Positions 46,600 through 58,357 of a DNA stretch of 64,000 nt are shown piece by piece; the stretch's first letter is position 1, and each line of letters opens with the position of its first letter. A program made the position numbers and the translations under genes. The stretch is from NCBI RefSeq assembly GCF_033568475.1, contig NC_133122.1, positions 18,656,206 through 18,720,205 of the forward strand, written 5' to 3'. The DNA comes from Henckelia pumila (taxonomy: Eukaryota > Streptophyta > Magnoliopsida > Lamiales > Gesneriaceae). Below the pieces are notes generated by a model, which was given only the letters and a program-made list of their open reading frames with translations, was not told the origin of the DNA and made no database searches.

Positions 46600-47840
46600 C
46601 TGAAATGGCTGGTAGGTTACAACAAGCTGATCAGATCAAAGTATCTAATCGAATTACTAGATGTATGCAAGCTCAAACTCAACTATGGGCTGCTATTCAA
46701 GGGCCAATTGTTAAGGCTATAGAGAAACCATTGGTTTCTCATAAACAGAAAAAGTTAAAACCATTGGTTTTACAAGAAGAAAAAACACAGCCACTGGTTG
46801 TAGAACAAAGGGTTGAAGATTCCAAAACCCAAGAAACAAGTGCTAATCTATCATCAGCTTTTGATGAATTGGATGAAGAAACAATTGATGAGAATAATTC
46901 ATCAAGTCAACCCTCTGCCTCTGGGGTAAAAGAGAAAGAGATCAATCTTAGGCCCAATACTGACAAGGGTAAATATAAGATTGATACTAATCCAGCTATT
47001 ATTTCTCCATTCCAGGTTTATCAACAGAAGTGGGAGAAATTAAAGACAAGGAGTGAAATCAACCCAAACACTTGCAGGGTTGATGTTGCAGGAATATATC
47101 CAAGGGTTTGGCTAAAAAACAATGTCAATCCTAAGGATGTAAAACTCTGGTATGAATTTGGGGCTTTGGCCTCAGTTTATACAACGTCACCAAGCTTCCC
47201 GGAGATATCACAGTTACCAAAATGGATCCAGGAAGCAGTCCAAAAAAATGGACAAATAATGATCATTTGTCAAGAGGAGATGTGCTAGAACTATATTTAT
47301 TTAGTGCAGCTCCAGAGCCAACAGGGAAAGGATCACATGAACCCTTTCATTTCATCAAGCTAAGGAGACCTGATATGACGGGCCATAAATTTATCAAGGA
47401 TCCTAAAGCTGAAGAAATACCTTTGGTGTCCACTTTTGGAGAAAATGAAATCTCAACCAGAAGGGCATGGGGTATTTGGGTCTGTCTCACCGAGATGGAC
47501 AAAGTCAAATTTTCGTTCAAATTCTACCAGAATTCTGTGAATGGATCGTTCCTGTTAAATACAATGACAGGAAAAACTACAGCTTTCGCGGAAGAACTCT
47601 TCGAAAAGAAGAGAAACTTTTTGTGGAACAACAAGCTGCCGGGGAGTAAAGAAACTCGCCAAAAATTTTGTAACATGGCTCACATAGGAAGATGGTCTGA
47701 GGTTATCTGCCCAGAATGTTCTGATCAGAAGGAGCCAGAGTTCGGAAAAACATTCAAACCCCGAACGGATCGAAAAGATTTTTTTGAGACAAGCAAAGGT
47801 GGACAGGGACCACCAAAGATGCGTTTTTTCAGGGGACCAA
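46600..47840 (+). other. Transactivator-like (inclusion body) region of the pararetrovirus
   Basis: Downstream of RNase H, where cavemo- and solendoviruses encode the transactivator/viroplasmin. I recognise the position and some motifs (FQVYQQKWEKL, RAWGIWVCLTEMD) but not a complete domain, so the label rests partly on context. Confidence 0.55.
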
Positions 47841-48086
47841 TGTAAAAGCAGAAGATGCCCCGACAACAATAAAGAAGACATGTGAGGAGCATAAATCCAA
47901 AAGAAAAAGGACGACATGTGACTCATCCACCAACAAACAATGTCATCAATAATGGCATAACAGGACAAGGTGAATAATGGGTGACTCATCTACTAGCTAA
48001 ATATGCCATTAATAATGGCATAAAAGGACAAGACAAACAGCTGTAAGATTCCCTGAAGTTTCTCGGTGAAACGAGTGGAACCTCAG

Positions 48087-48153
48087 CTATAAATACAAGC
48101 GTTCAAGGAAGCTGAAGATATCGATCATTCCCTTCAGTTTTCTTACAAATAAA
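48087..48153 (+). promoter_or_regulatory. Pararetrovirus core promoter and polyadenylation signal
   Basis: CTATAAATA at 48087-48095 fits the TATA box of the pregenomic RNA promoter, and AATAAA at 48148-48153 the polyadenylation signal a short way downstream. About 450-500 bases of leader-like DNA follow to the right border, including a possible hairpin AGTTCGGCTTAGCCTGAACT near 48583. Confidence 0.6.
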
Positions 48154-48624
48154 TTGTTATAATATTTCTCTTTCTATTGATATAAGTTTTCGTTTATGTA
48201 TTTCAAGAACAAGGCTACTATGAGTAGCTAAACAAGTTGTCTTCTCCTCTTCAAAGGAGTTGATTTATGTAATAATATTATGTCTGAATAATTTTTCTAA
48301 AGTCTCTTGTTCTTTCATGCTCATATTTTATAATTAAATTCATATACCATACGCCTTAAGGTAGAAAACGAATTAAGGCTGTGCTGGGTGTCGTTGAAGG
48401 AGCTTGTGCAGAAACCATCTGTTGCGACTGCGTGGTTGGAGTGTGAGGAGCACTTCGTAAAACTCGGCAGGTATGACCCGACGACACTATGGTCAAAGAG
48501 GTTTTTGAATTTAATTCATCTTACGGAAGCATGTTGGACCCTAATCCAGAGTATATCGGCTGGAAACCTTGCGTAACCGATAGTTCGGCTTAGCCTGAAC
48601 TGGTTCGATAGGTAAAACAATGCC

Positions 48625-48761
48625 ACGTACAAAGGATTAAATGTTAAACACTTTATTAAGACAAATTTGGGGACCACTAGGGAGTTGAAACAAAGAAATT
48701 GGAGTGTAGGGAGTTAAGAGAAAGAAATATTTGGGTTTGGGGATTTTAAAATAATTTTCCC
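48625..48761 (-). repeat. Right TIR of the virus-bearing MULE-like element
   Basis: Partner of 40851-40985, ending GGATTTTAAAATAATTTTCCC next to the TSD. It loosely resembles MULE 1 TIR text (AAATCCCC, ACTCCCTA), but the alignment is too weak to place both in one family. Confidence 0.7.
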
Positions 48762-48921
48762 TTAATATAACCCGTATAATTAATAATTATTTATTTATTT
48801 TCATTGAGCCATGAAAGTCAGAAAACGTGCTAATTAACTCTAGCGGGATTTGTTAGTTATAGATCATTTAACGCGTATACTCTTCAATTTTGTGAAATTT
48901 ATTTTTAACTTTTAGAAATAA

Positions 48922-48922
48922 T

Positions 48923-48965
<43 letters not shown>

Positions 48966-48988
48966 GAAGTAGTAGTAGTAGTAGTAGA
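48922..48988. repeat. (AAT)n and (TAG)n microsatellite
   Basis: A long TAA/AAT run passes directly into a TAG/AGT run. Confidence 0.9.
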
Positions 48989-49029
48989 TATTTCAAAGAT
49001 TTTGACTATCTCATAAAAAAATAATAAAG

Positions 49030-50560
49030 ATCATTAGAGCATTCGCATCAGTATCTTTAAAACAAAAATTTACCTTAAAATTTAGATTTTGCACTAAAAA
49101 ATCTTCTACATCAGCTACCTAATAAATTCCCTAAATTTATAATTTATGAAAAATAAATCTGTAAATTTGGAGAATGAGATCTATTCTTTAAATAATAAAA
49201 TATTATTTTTCTCTCCTCCATCTTATTTTTCATTTTCCCCTTTTTTTCTCGCTTCATATTCCCTTTCATACTTCAACCCTCGTTTCTTCTTCTTTTCTCA
49301 ATTATTTTTCTCCGTTTTAACAACAAATATATTGAAGATTTACGGATGCCGGACTCTTGGCCATTCTTGTATCTTGGGCATCATCGATCGGGCATTCTCT
49401 TTGTTTTAGTAAGGTAAATGAAAAGCCATCGTTTCTTATCTTGCAATACATCATTGGTCATTCTTGCAGATTGATCTTGTTATAAATATTCGGCATAGTT
49501 GTGTCTTCGATATTTTCCTTTGTGGGATTTTTTTTTATCTTTATTTGTTTTGAGTTTCTGTAGTACGGGTTAAATATTCTTGCTCCTCTTTATTTTATTT
49601 TTCTTTCAATGCAAGTTCTGGACTACTACAATTAGTTTAGGTTATATGACTTTATATAATGATAATTATTATTGAGGTGTTACAGAATTTTGTTGAATTG
49701 AGAGATTTATGAGAAAATATTACTTTTTGAGAGAGAGAGTCGAAGATATTGATATTGAATTATTGGATATTGAAGTTAAAATGAAGAATGGGGTGTTACT
49801 TTTTAGACGTGTTTGAGTCTAGAGTACACTGGCGAAATCAACTCATTGAAATAACGTTTTTGGTTGTGATTCTTGTTGTAAATGAATTTTTATTTATTGA
49901 TTATATGACAAACCATTTAATTAATGTTTATCACAATAGATACTCAAAGTGGTGACATTAAACTTTTACAAAATAGAGATCCAAACTTTCTAAATGATTT
50001 AGTGACATTTACTCCGACTCCTCAAACTACCACTGAAGGTACTAGTAAAAAAACTCAACGAGGTGTGAATTTCACTCGCAACGAAGACAAAATATTAGTT
50101 AGTGGTTGACTTTGTACGAGCTTAGATGCAATTGTTGGGAACGATAAAAAGATCCACTATATTTTGGAGTAGGGAACATCAATACTACCATGAATGCAAG
50201 AAACCTAATTTTCAAGAACGAACCGCTCACTCACTAACGAATCGTCGAAGCACTATTCAACATTCAGTGAATAAGTTATGTGCTTGTTTTTGGCTCAAAT
50301 TGAAAGTTTGCATGAAAGTGGTCATAATGAGAATGATAAGGTATACATTTGTTGGGATTAAGTTTTTTTTTTTATATGCAAACACTTTTTAGATTTTGTA
50401 TGTTTTTTATTCGTGTAAAATTTTTATTCTTTGCAGATTAGACTAGCCAAAACTAGCTAGAAAGAGAATAAAAGTCTTGAATTCATATTTGAGCATTGTT
50501 TGGAAATATTGAAATATCAACCGAAATGGATATTGCAAAAAGTATAAGTGATCAAGGGGA
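49030..50560 (+). pseudogene. Decayed PIF/Harbinger element, Myb-like second ORF remnant
   Basis: 49924-50560 encodes scattered pieces of the Myb/trihelix-like protein carried with PIF/Harbinger transposases: KKTQRGVNFTRNEDKILVSG, then (after a stop) REHQYYHECK, SLTNRRSTIQHSVNKLCACF, and finally LEFIFEHCLEILKYQPKW. Frame changes and stops make it a pseudogene. Upstream, TTA followed by GAGCATTCGCATCAG near 49034 may be the left end of the element. No transposase and no right end were found. Confidence 0.6.
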
Positions 50561-50992
50561 AAAAAAGAAAAATCATTTGTGCTTCTCTTTTTACCTCAGA
50601 AACTATAAATTTGAGAGATGAAGACTCGTCTCCAATGTCTCCTCAAAATGGACAACAACACTTCAATATACTACAATATTTTAGAGACACCAAATAAAAA
50701 AAAATATACATTTATTCTCAAAATGGACAAGATTGCTGAAATAAAATACGGAATGTTAACATTTTTAATCGAAAACATTCAAAATTGAAGCAAAAATTTT
50801 AGCAACAAAATCATTGCAATAGTAGATTTTGAACAATTCAACATGAAAATAACAATAAAAGAGAACGCCTAATAACATCGTTGATCATTAACGATCGACT
50901 TATAAGTAATAGAAGACAATAACACGGGAATGAAGATTGGAGATAATGAAATTATTTTTACTTTTGCAAAGAATTATTTTCTGCATAAAAAA

Positions 50993-51631
50993 TGTTACCC
51001 CATGAAATTATTCTAGCCCGAACCCGTTCATTATGAGTTTATAAGGGTTGGCCCAATGGTGGGATTATTATTAGAAGGAAAGGTTCAGCCCAGTTTTCTA
51101 CATTGTAGGTCTTGTCATGACCTAAGCTGCCTTTAATAGGCCGACCCGAGCTAGGCCCAATACGCTGCGCACGTTTCTAGTTCAAGAAGGACTCTGACAT
51201 ATATGATATAAGCTGGGATATTTTTGAATATTCACGAGATAGAGATAGACTTACGAAAGGTCCAATAGATGAAGAGTCCTAGTTCAGGATATGTTATAAT
51301 TCGACTAGATAACTTACTCTATTTATCCCTATAAATACAGGTACTGTTACGGTTGTGTTCATTCATTACTTACTATTCGTTATTCATCACACATTCACTC
51401 TCACTTTTACATTCACATACTCATATCTCTCATGTTTTCGCATTCATTATACCCTCTGCTTTCAAGGCACTGACTTAGGTATCAGAGGGGTCACACCGAA
51501 AACACTTTTGGTGCCCCTTGACCTAGTTGTTGCTTGTGCAGAAGTTGGTGGTACCCGACCTGACCTGCTTCATAAAGGATTTGGAGGATCCATTCTACCA
51601 GACCGAATCCGAGGTGAAATTCCGACATCAT
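50993..51631 (+). repeat. 5' LTR of the LARD element
   Basis: Contains CTATAAATACAGGTACTG near 51329, a TATA box and likely start site, followed by transcribed CATTCA-rich sequence. Its last two bases lie beyond the nested Athila-like element, which inserted almost at the LTR end. Confidence 0.85.
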
Positions 51632-53111
51632 TGATAAGTGCATTTTATGCACTTAATTTATATATTATTTGACTTGGATTTTGTGATGTATCAAGTGAAT
51701 ATTATGCGTATTTTTTGTTGTTTTTGTGAGTTGCAAGGATTTGAAGAAAAGTAGCAAGAAGAAGCGGAAAGCCGAATTACGGGACAGCAAACTTCAGAAA
51801 ATTATTGGGAATGTTACAGACATCTAAATCCGATTTCCACCATTCAAATTGAAGTTTAGGATGTTTTAAAATTGTTGTCAAAATATCAGCTTGATCCGAC
51901 AGCTAGAACTTAAGTTATGATTTTTACAAAAATGCTGCGCAGATGGTGAAATGGAAGAACAAGTAGCGCCCCAGCTCTAGTTTTCCAGTGCTCCAGCGCC
52001 CGTAAATTCATGCCCAGAGCGCCCCTGCGCATCTTTTGAGCGCTCCAGCGCTAGATGTCCGTCATTGAAAAATAAAATACGAAACTTGAGCGCCTCAGCG
52101 TCGAATTATTAGCGCTCCAGCGCTGCGCAGTCTCCAAAAATATGGAAAGTATTTAATCGAGTTTTAAAAGGGATTTTATGACTTATTCTGGAGGATACGA
52201 GGGTTTAGAGAGTATTCAGAGTTTTTGAAGGCTAGAGACGGCTAGAGACCAAGGAAAAGGGATAAGAAGCATTCTTGGCACGAAGACGGACGAAGCGACT
52301 ACCGGAGACGGAGAAGCATCATCTACCTTCATTTTTATTTCATTCTTTCTCCTAATTTTTGAATGATGTTCAAGAACATGCTTTGTTTGATTTTTATTTT
52401 CATTATGAACTAATTTCTTTGTCTAGAGGGACGATGTATCTTGACTTGAAACCATGTTTTTGATACTTTGATTGATATATTAGAATTCTTCATTCGGTTT
52501 ATTTGTGTTTTTCTGAATTGATTGCGTTCAATTAACTGATCATTAGTTGAATTGTTATATTTATTTGAAATCTAGCACTCGTGAGAGGAGATTTTGAATA
52601 GGACCGTAGGAAAATACATCATTGGTGTTTATAGAGTTCGAGAGGCCTATAACTCTATTGAAGCCTTTGTAAGAATTATTGTGTTATTTACCGGATTTAA
52701 TAGTTGAACTTAGATAGGGATATTGAGTTTGCTATTGAATACGAATTTCTGCTTGACACTCGAGAGAGGTAGTAGAAAATAATAGGAATTCTTGGATAAT
52801 AAACTAGAAGAATTGATAATTGAACAATCATTAGAAATAAATTGTGGTGGACAGTCAAGTGAAGTCGAACCTCTAGCATTTATCGCTTATTGATTTTTTC
52901 TCTCGTGAACTCGTGGTTATTTAGTTTTGTTTCTTGAAAATTTTAGTTTTATAAAATCAGATCAATTTCGTAGCTCTACATAGGATTAGGATTTTATTAG
53001 TTACAAATATTTGATATAATATCATCTATTCATTCTCCGTGGGATCGACTTGGACTTAATTCATATATTATTACTTGACATCGTGCGCTTGCGAGCGAAA
53101 AACACGCAACA
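51632..53111 (+). repeat. 5' LTR of the Athila-like element
   Basis: 1,480 bp, TGATAAGTGCATTTTATGCA...ACACGCAACA. Holds clusters of GAGCGCCTCAGCGCC / AGCGCTCCAGCGCT words near 51955-52130, a GC-rich island in an AT-rich element. Confidence 0.9.
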
Positions 53112-53117
53112 AGTTTT

Positions 53118-53135
53118 TGGCGCCGTTGCCGGGGA
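53118..53135 (+). other. Primer site, tRNA-Asp
   Basis: TGGCGCCGTTGCCGGGGA, the exact complement of the 3' end of plant tRNA-Asp, six bases after the 5' LTR. Confidence 0.9.
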
Positions 53136-53319
53136 TTGAATTTTATTTGATTTATATTAAATTGTGCTAATTAGTCTTAATTTTGATTTAGAGCATTTTA
53201 TTTTATTTTGTTGGTTCTAATTTTAAAATTTTCCATGTCTATGCAGTTTATGTGAAAAAGCCAAAGTTACGAGTCACTACTCTTTGATCCGAAAATCGAG
53301 AAAACTGCTAAAGCTTTGC

Positions 53320-55420
53320 GAAAAGCTAGAAGAGAAGAGTTGCAACAAATGGCTGAAGAAAGAGAAAGAGAAAGAGAAAGAGTTGTCAATAATGCTCTGG
53401 TGCCTATCAGAGATCACTTTCGACCGGTGATCAATACTCATTATTCTGGGATAGCTCGGCAGAATATCACAGCAAATAATTTTGAGTTGAAACCATCTTT
53501 GATTAATATGGTGCAGCAGAATCATTTTAGGGGTGCAGCTACTGAAGATCCATATTTTCACCTGCGTACTTTTCTGGAGATTGCTGACACAGTAAAGATT
53601 CATGGTGTTACTGAGGACACCATCAGACTACGATTGTTACCGTTCTCTCTTAGGGACAATGCTCGTAGTTGGTTGCAGTCATTACCTCTTGGGAGTATCA
53701 CTACATGGGAAGACATGACATCTAAATTTCTGGCTAAGTACTTTCCTCCTGCCAAGTCTGCTCAGCTGAAAATTGAGATCACTACTTTCAAATAGCAAGA
53801 TTTTGAGCAGCTTTATGAAGCTTGGGAGCGGTACAAGGAGTTGCTTAGGAAGTGTCCAAACCATACTTTTCCGGATTGGGAACAAATTGAGTTATTCTAC
53901 AATGGTTTGAATGGCCCAACGAGGATTTCTGTGGATGCTGCAGCTGGAGGTTCAATATTTTCTAAATTTCCTGAACATGCTTATGAGTTGCTTGAGCAAA
54001 TGACTGTTAACAGTTATCAGTGGCCGAGTGAGAGATCTGTAATAAGGAAGTCTGCTGGAATTCATGAGGTTGATGCATTCACTTCTTTGACTGCTCAGAT
54101 GGCTACTATTTCTATACAGTTGGCTGCACTGACCAAAGGCAATCAAGTTTCTATTAAGACAGCATCGCTGGCGACTGCCGTAAATTGTGCTGATGGATTT
54201 GAGAGTCTGGAGCAAGCTCAATATGTGAACAACAGAAATTACAACAACTATCGAGGTAATCCTGTACCCAATCAATATCACCCTAGTCTGCGTAATCATG
54301 AAAATTTTTCTTATACTAACAATAATAATGTGTTGAATCCTCCTCCGGGATACAATACAAATAAGGGTGAGGGTAAGCCTCCTTTGAAGGATGTTGTTAA
54401 TGCTTTTGTGCAGGAATCGAGCAAGAGGATGGCGAGGACTGAGACTCGCCTTGACAGCTTAGAGGCGCATGTGGCCAACATGGGTGTTGTATTGCAATCC
54501 ATGGAGACTAGCATTGGGCAGTTGGCGAACGCACTGAAAGATAATAACAGAGGCCAATTCCCAAGTAATACTGAGGTGAATCCCAAGGAGCAGTGTAATG
54601 CTATCACGTTGAGGAGTGGGAAGCAGGTGGATAATGAAGAGGCAAATATGAGAGAAAGAAGTCTGAAAAAGTTGCAGTTGACGAGAAGAAGGTCGAGGAG
54701 AAAGAGTCTGAACCTGAGCAGAAAACGATGTACAAACCTCCTCTTCCATACCCCCAAAGGTTCAAGAAGAAGGCAGTGGACGAGCAGTTCTCAAAATTCT
54801 TGGAGATTTTCAAGAAGATACATATCAACATCCCTTTTGCTGATGCTTTGGAACAAATTCCGAATTATGCGAAGTTTATTAAAGAGGTGATGTCCAAGAA
54901 AAGGAGGCTGCATGAGAATGAGGTGTTGAGCTTAACTGAAGAATGTAGTGATGTGCTCCAAAAGAAGATGCCACAAAAGCTGAAGGATCCAGGGAGTTTT
55001 ACTATTCCTGGAACTATTGGTTCTTCTTATTTTAATAATGCACTTTGCGATCTAGGAGCTAGCATTAATCTGATGTCTTTGTCTATTTTCAGGAGCTTAG
55101 GACTTGGCGAGGTGAAGGCCACAATGATCGCATTGCAGCTAGCTAATAGATCTATCACATATCCGCTTGGAATCATTGAAGATGTTTTGGTAAAAATAGA
55201 TAAATTTATTTTTCCGCCGGATTTTGTTGTGCTAGATATGGAAGAGGATGCAAATATGCCACTAATATTGGGGAGACCTTTCTTGGCCACTGCTGATGCC
55301 AAGATTGAGGTGAAGAATGGTGAGTTGTCGATGGGTGTGGACGGAGAAAGAATTATTTTTAACATATTCAAGAAATCAAGTAATCCACCCATCGAGGAAT
55401 TATGCATGATTGAGCGAGTT
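53320..55420 (+). other. gag and protease region of the Athila-like element
   Basis: Fossil coding. The gag capsid part has FRGAATEDPYFHLRTFLE and LRDNARSWLQSLP (about 53500-53700); later DSLEAHVANMGVVLQSM is a coiled-coil region. The retropepsin-like domain has CDLGASINLMSLSIF and NMPLILGRPFLATADAKIEV (about 55040-55315). The chain ends in a Lys-rich tail. Confidence 0.85.
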
Positions 55421-56872
55421 GTGAAGCTAGATGACCATCCAAAACTTGTTCATGAGGTAGATTCAAAGAAGAATGATCCGAAGGTGCCAAAGAAGAAGAA
55501 GAAAACGAAGAAGAAATCAAAGTTTAAAAAGATTGTTGAATATATTTGGAGGGTGAAAGCGAAAGGGAAGACCCTCAACAAAGCGGAACCGGGCTAGAAT
55601 TGGAATAAAGTCGGGCTATGGACTATAAACTAAGCGCTTCTTGGGAGGCAACCCAAGCTAGTTTTTTTTTTGCGTTTTTTTATTTTCTTTTAGTTGTTTT
55701 TGTTTTTATTTTTATCATGAGGAAACTAGACATTAATAATGATTTTGAATTGTGTAGGTTAAAAAGTATGGAGCTGAAAGAGTTTAGGAGCCACCCCTGA
55801 TGAAGAGTTTTGAGTGATTAAGATGGTACTGAGTACTGACGCTTGGTGCCTAAGGTATGTGTTCCTTGTTTTTAATGAATACTGTACATTGAGGACAATG
55901 CACAATTTTAAGTTTGGGGGGTGTTTAAAAATTGTGAAAATTTGAAATTTTTTATGAGTTAGTTGGAGTTGAAGGCATGATGTTGTAATTGTGTTGGCCT
56001 ATGATGAAAATAAATTTTGTGTGCTGAAAAAGTTTATATTAGCTATATTTAATCTTGAGTTCTCACATTTATGCACGAATGCCATGATTTTCGATACTCC
56101 TAGCAATTAAAAAAAAATTATGTGGATTTGTGATGTGGATTAGAGGATTTGATTCTTAACTCTTGTGATTTTTATTTGAAACTGAGGTAGATTTTTAAGA
56201 TCACAGAAGTAATTTAGGCGTTTTTTTTTCGAATCTATTGAGTTTTTTTAGCCATTCTATATTCATGAAAAATCCAAAACAAATTGAGTAGCTAAAAAGT
56301 TCAAAGAAAAGTAATGGCGGAGAAAGTAAGGTGAGGGGAGGCCTTGAAAAGAAAAAAAAATGGATTGAAATTCTAGTCCAAATACAAGGCATAAAGATGG
56401 AGATGTATGGAGTAGAAGAAAGCCAAGACTAATGTTTGGCAATGCAAATAAAAATTTTTTAGCTACTCATAATCCTGCACAAATTGAAAATATTCAATTT
56501 CCTTTGCTTTGCATCATGAGTCCTTGTTTGCATTGATATATATATATGGATTCTTATCTCCTACTGATTATGCTTGAGCCTAATGTTAACCGAAAAAGTC
56601 CTGTTGATCTGTGTGAGTAAAAGTTGAACTTGGTTGAGAGTATTTTGAAACTTGAGGATGGAGTTAATGATTTTATGAAGCTTACAAATTGCATGATTTT
56701 ACCGAAAGTTAGGTGGATAGATGAGATTGGCAAATCACACACACACACGAGAACTCTTGAAAAAATTAGCCGACATGTGAATTGAATCTTGAAATGTAAA
56801 AATTCAGAGGTCGACTATATTGCTCATTACTATTTTGCTCGGGACTAGCAAAAGTCTAAGTTTGGGGGGATT

Positions 56873-58350
56873 TGATAAGTGCATTTTATGCACTTAATTT
56901 ATATATGATTTGACTTGGATTTTGTGATGTATCGAGTGAATATTATGCGTATTTGTTGTTGTTTTTGTGAGTTGCAAGGATTTGAAGAAAAGTAGCAAGA
57001 AGAAGCGAAAAGCCGAATTACGGGACAGCAAACTTCAGAAAATTACTAGGAATGTTACAGACATTAAATCCGATCTCCACTGTTCAAATTGAAGTTTAGG
57101 ATGTTTTAAAGTTTTTGTCAAAATATCAGCTTGATCCGACGGCTAGAACTTAAGTTATGATTTTACAAAAATGCTGCGCAGATGGTGAAATGGAAGAACA
57201 AGTAGCGCCCCAGCTCTAGTTTTCCAGCGCTCCAGGGCCCGTAAATTCATGTCCAGAGCGCATCAGCGCCGTATTTTGAGCGCTCCAGCGCTAGACGTCC
57301 GTCATTGAAAAATAAAATACGAAACTTGAGCGCCTTAGCGCCGAATTATTAGCGCTCCAGCGCTGCGCAGTCTCCAAAAATATGGAAAGTCTTTAATCGA
57401 GTTTTAAAAGGGATTTTATGACTTATTCTGGAGGATACGGGGGTTTAGAGAGTATTAAGAGTTTTTGAAGGCTAGAGACGGCTAGAGACCAAGGAATAGG
57501 GAGAAGAAGCATTCTTGGAACGAAGACGGACGAAGCGACTACCGGAGACGAAGAAGCATCATCTACCTTCATTTTTATTTCATTATTTCTCCTAATTTTT
57601 GAATGATGTTCAAGAACATGCTTTGTTTGATTTTTATTTTCATTATGAATAATTTCTTTGTCTAGAGGGACGACGTAGCTTGACTTGAAACCATATTTTT
57701 GATACTTTGATTGATATATTATAATTTTTCATTCGGTTTATTTGTGTTTTTCTGAATTGATTGCGTTCAATTAATTGATCATTAGTTGAATTGTTATATT
57801 TATTTGAAATCTAGCACTCGAGAGAGGCGATTTTGAATAGGACCGTAGGAAAATACATCATTGGTGTTTATAGAGTTTGAGAGGCCTATAACTCCATTGA
57901 AGCCTTTGTAAGAATTATTGTGCTATTTACCGGATTTAATAGTTGAACTTAGATAGGGATATTGAGTTTGCTATTGAATACGAATTTCTTCTTGACGCTC
58001 GAGAGAAGTAGTAGAAAATAATAGGAATTCTTGGCTAATAAACTAGAAGAATTGATAATTGAACAATCATTAGAAATAAATTGTGGTGGACAGTCAAGTG
58101 AAGTCGAACCTCTAGCATTTATCGCTTATTGATTTTTTCTCTCGTGAACTCGTGGTTATTTAGTTTTGTTTCTTGAAAATTTTAGTTTTATAAAATCAGA
58201 TCAATTTCGTAGCTCTACATAGGATTAGGATTTTATTAGTTACAAATATTTGATATAATATCATCTATTCATTCTCCGTGGGATTGACTTGGACTTAATT
58301 CCTATATTATTACTTGACATCGTGCGCTTGCGAACAAAAAACACGCAACA
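56873..58350 (+). repeat. 3' LTR of the Athila-like element
   Basis: 1,478 bp, about 4% different from the 5' LTR by eye; same GCGCT-rich block near 57205-57370. Confidence 0.9.
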
Positions 58351-58357
58351 ATCATCA

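Larger units (their letters stand above)
41051..48600 (+). mobile_element. Endogenous pararetrovirus (Caulimoviridae), near full-length fossil
   Basis: About 7.5 kb, a normal caulimovirid genome length, starting at the primer site TGGTATCAGAGC that defines nucleotide 1 in this family. Parts in order: a short coiled-coil-like protein, capsid protein with zinc knuckle, 30K-type movement protein, aspartic protease, reverse transcriptase with RNase H, a transactivator-like region, then a promoter and leader. Capsid before movement protein, with a separate polymerase and a downstream transactivator, resembles Cavemovirus/Solendovirus. There are no LTRs and no integrase, as expected. The coding region carries an estimated four to six breaks, so this copy looks inactive; the right border is approximate. 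Age cannot be timed from LTRs; the lesions suggest an old insertion. Confidence 0.85.
40851..48761. mobile_element. Mutator-like TIR element enclosing a pararetrovirus
   Basis: The direct repeat TTAATATAA lies at 40842-40850 and 48762-48770, a perfect 9-bp TSD. Inside it are diverged inverted repeats of ~135 bp: 40851-40985 and 48625-48761. They share, in order, AAACCCAAA, TCCCTACA, a T/C-rich word near TTTCTTT, ACTCCCTAG, CCAAA.TTGT, TGTTTAA and TTGTAC. The interior from 41051 to about 48600 is an endogenous caulimovirid. Either the virus entered a short non-autonomous MULE, or a MULE pair of ends now frames it as cargo; the sequence alone does not say which. No transposase is present. Confidence 0.75.
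51632..58350 (+). mobile_element. Athila-like gag-protease element without pol (fossil)
   Basis: 6,719 bp, LTRs 51632-53111 and 56873-58350, TSD ATCAT (51627-51631 and 58351-58355). An 18-base primer site matches tRNA-Asp (53118-53135) and a purine tract (AAGTTTGGGGGGA) abuts the 3' LTR. The interior encodes gag and an aspartic protease but no reverse transcriptase, RNase H or integrase, so it is non-autonomous by structure. A few breaks (about two or three) are present in the coding part. LTRs differ by about 14 in 310 bases, pointing to a young insertion. TGGCGCCGTTGCCGGGG and the protease type fit the Athila branch of Ty3/gypsy. Confidence 0.88.
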
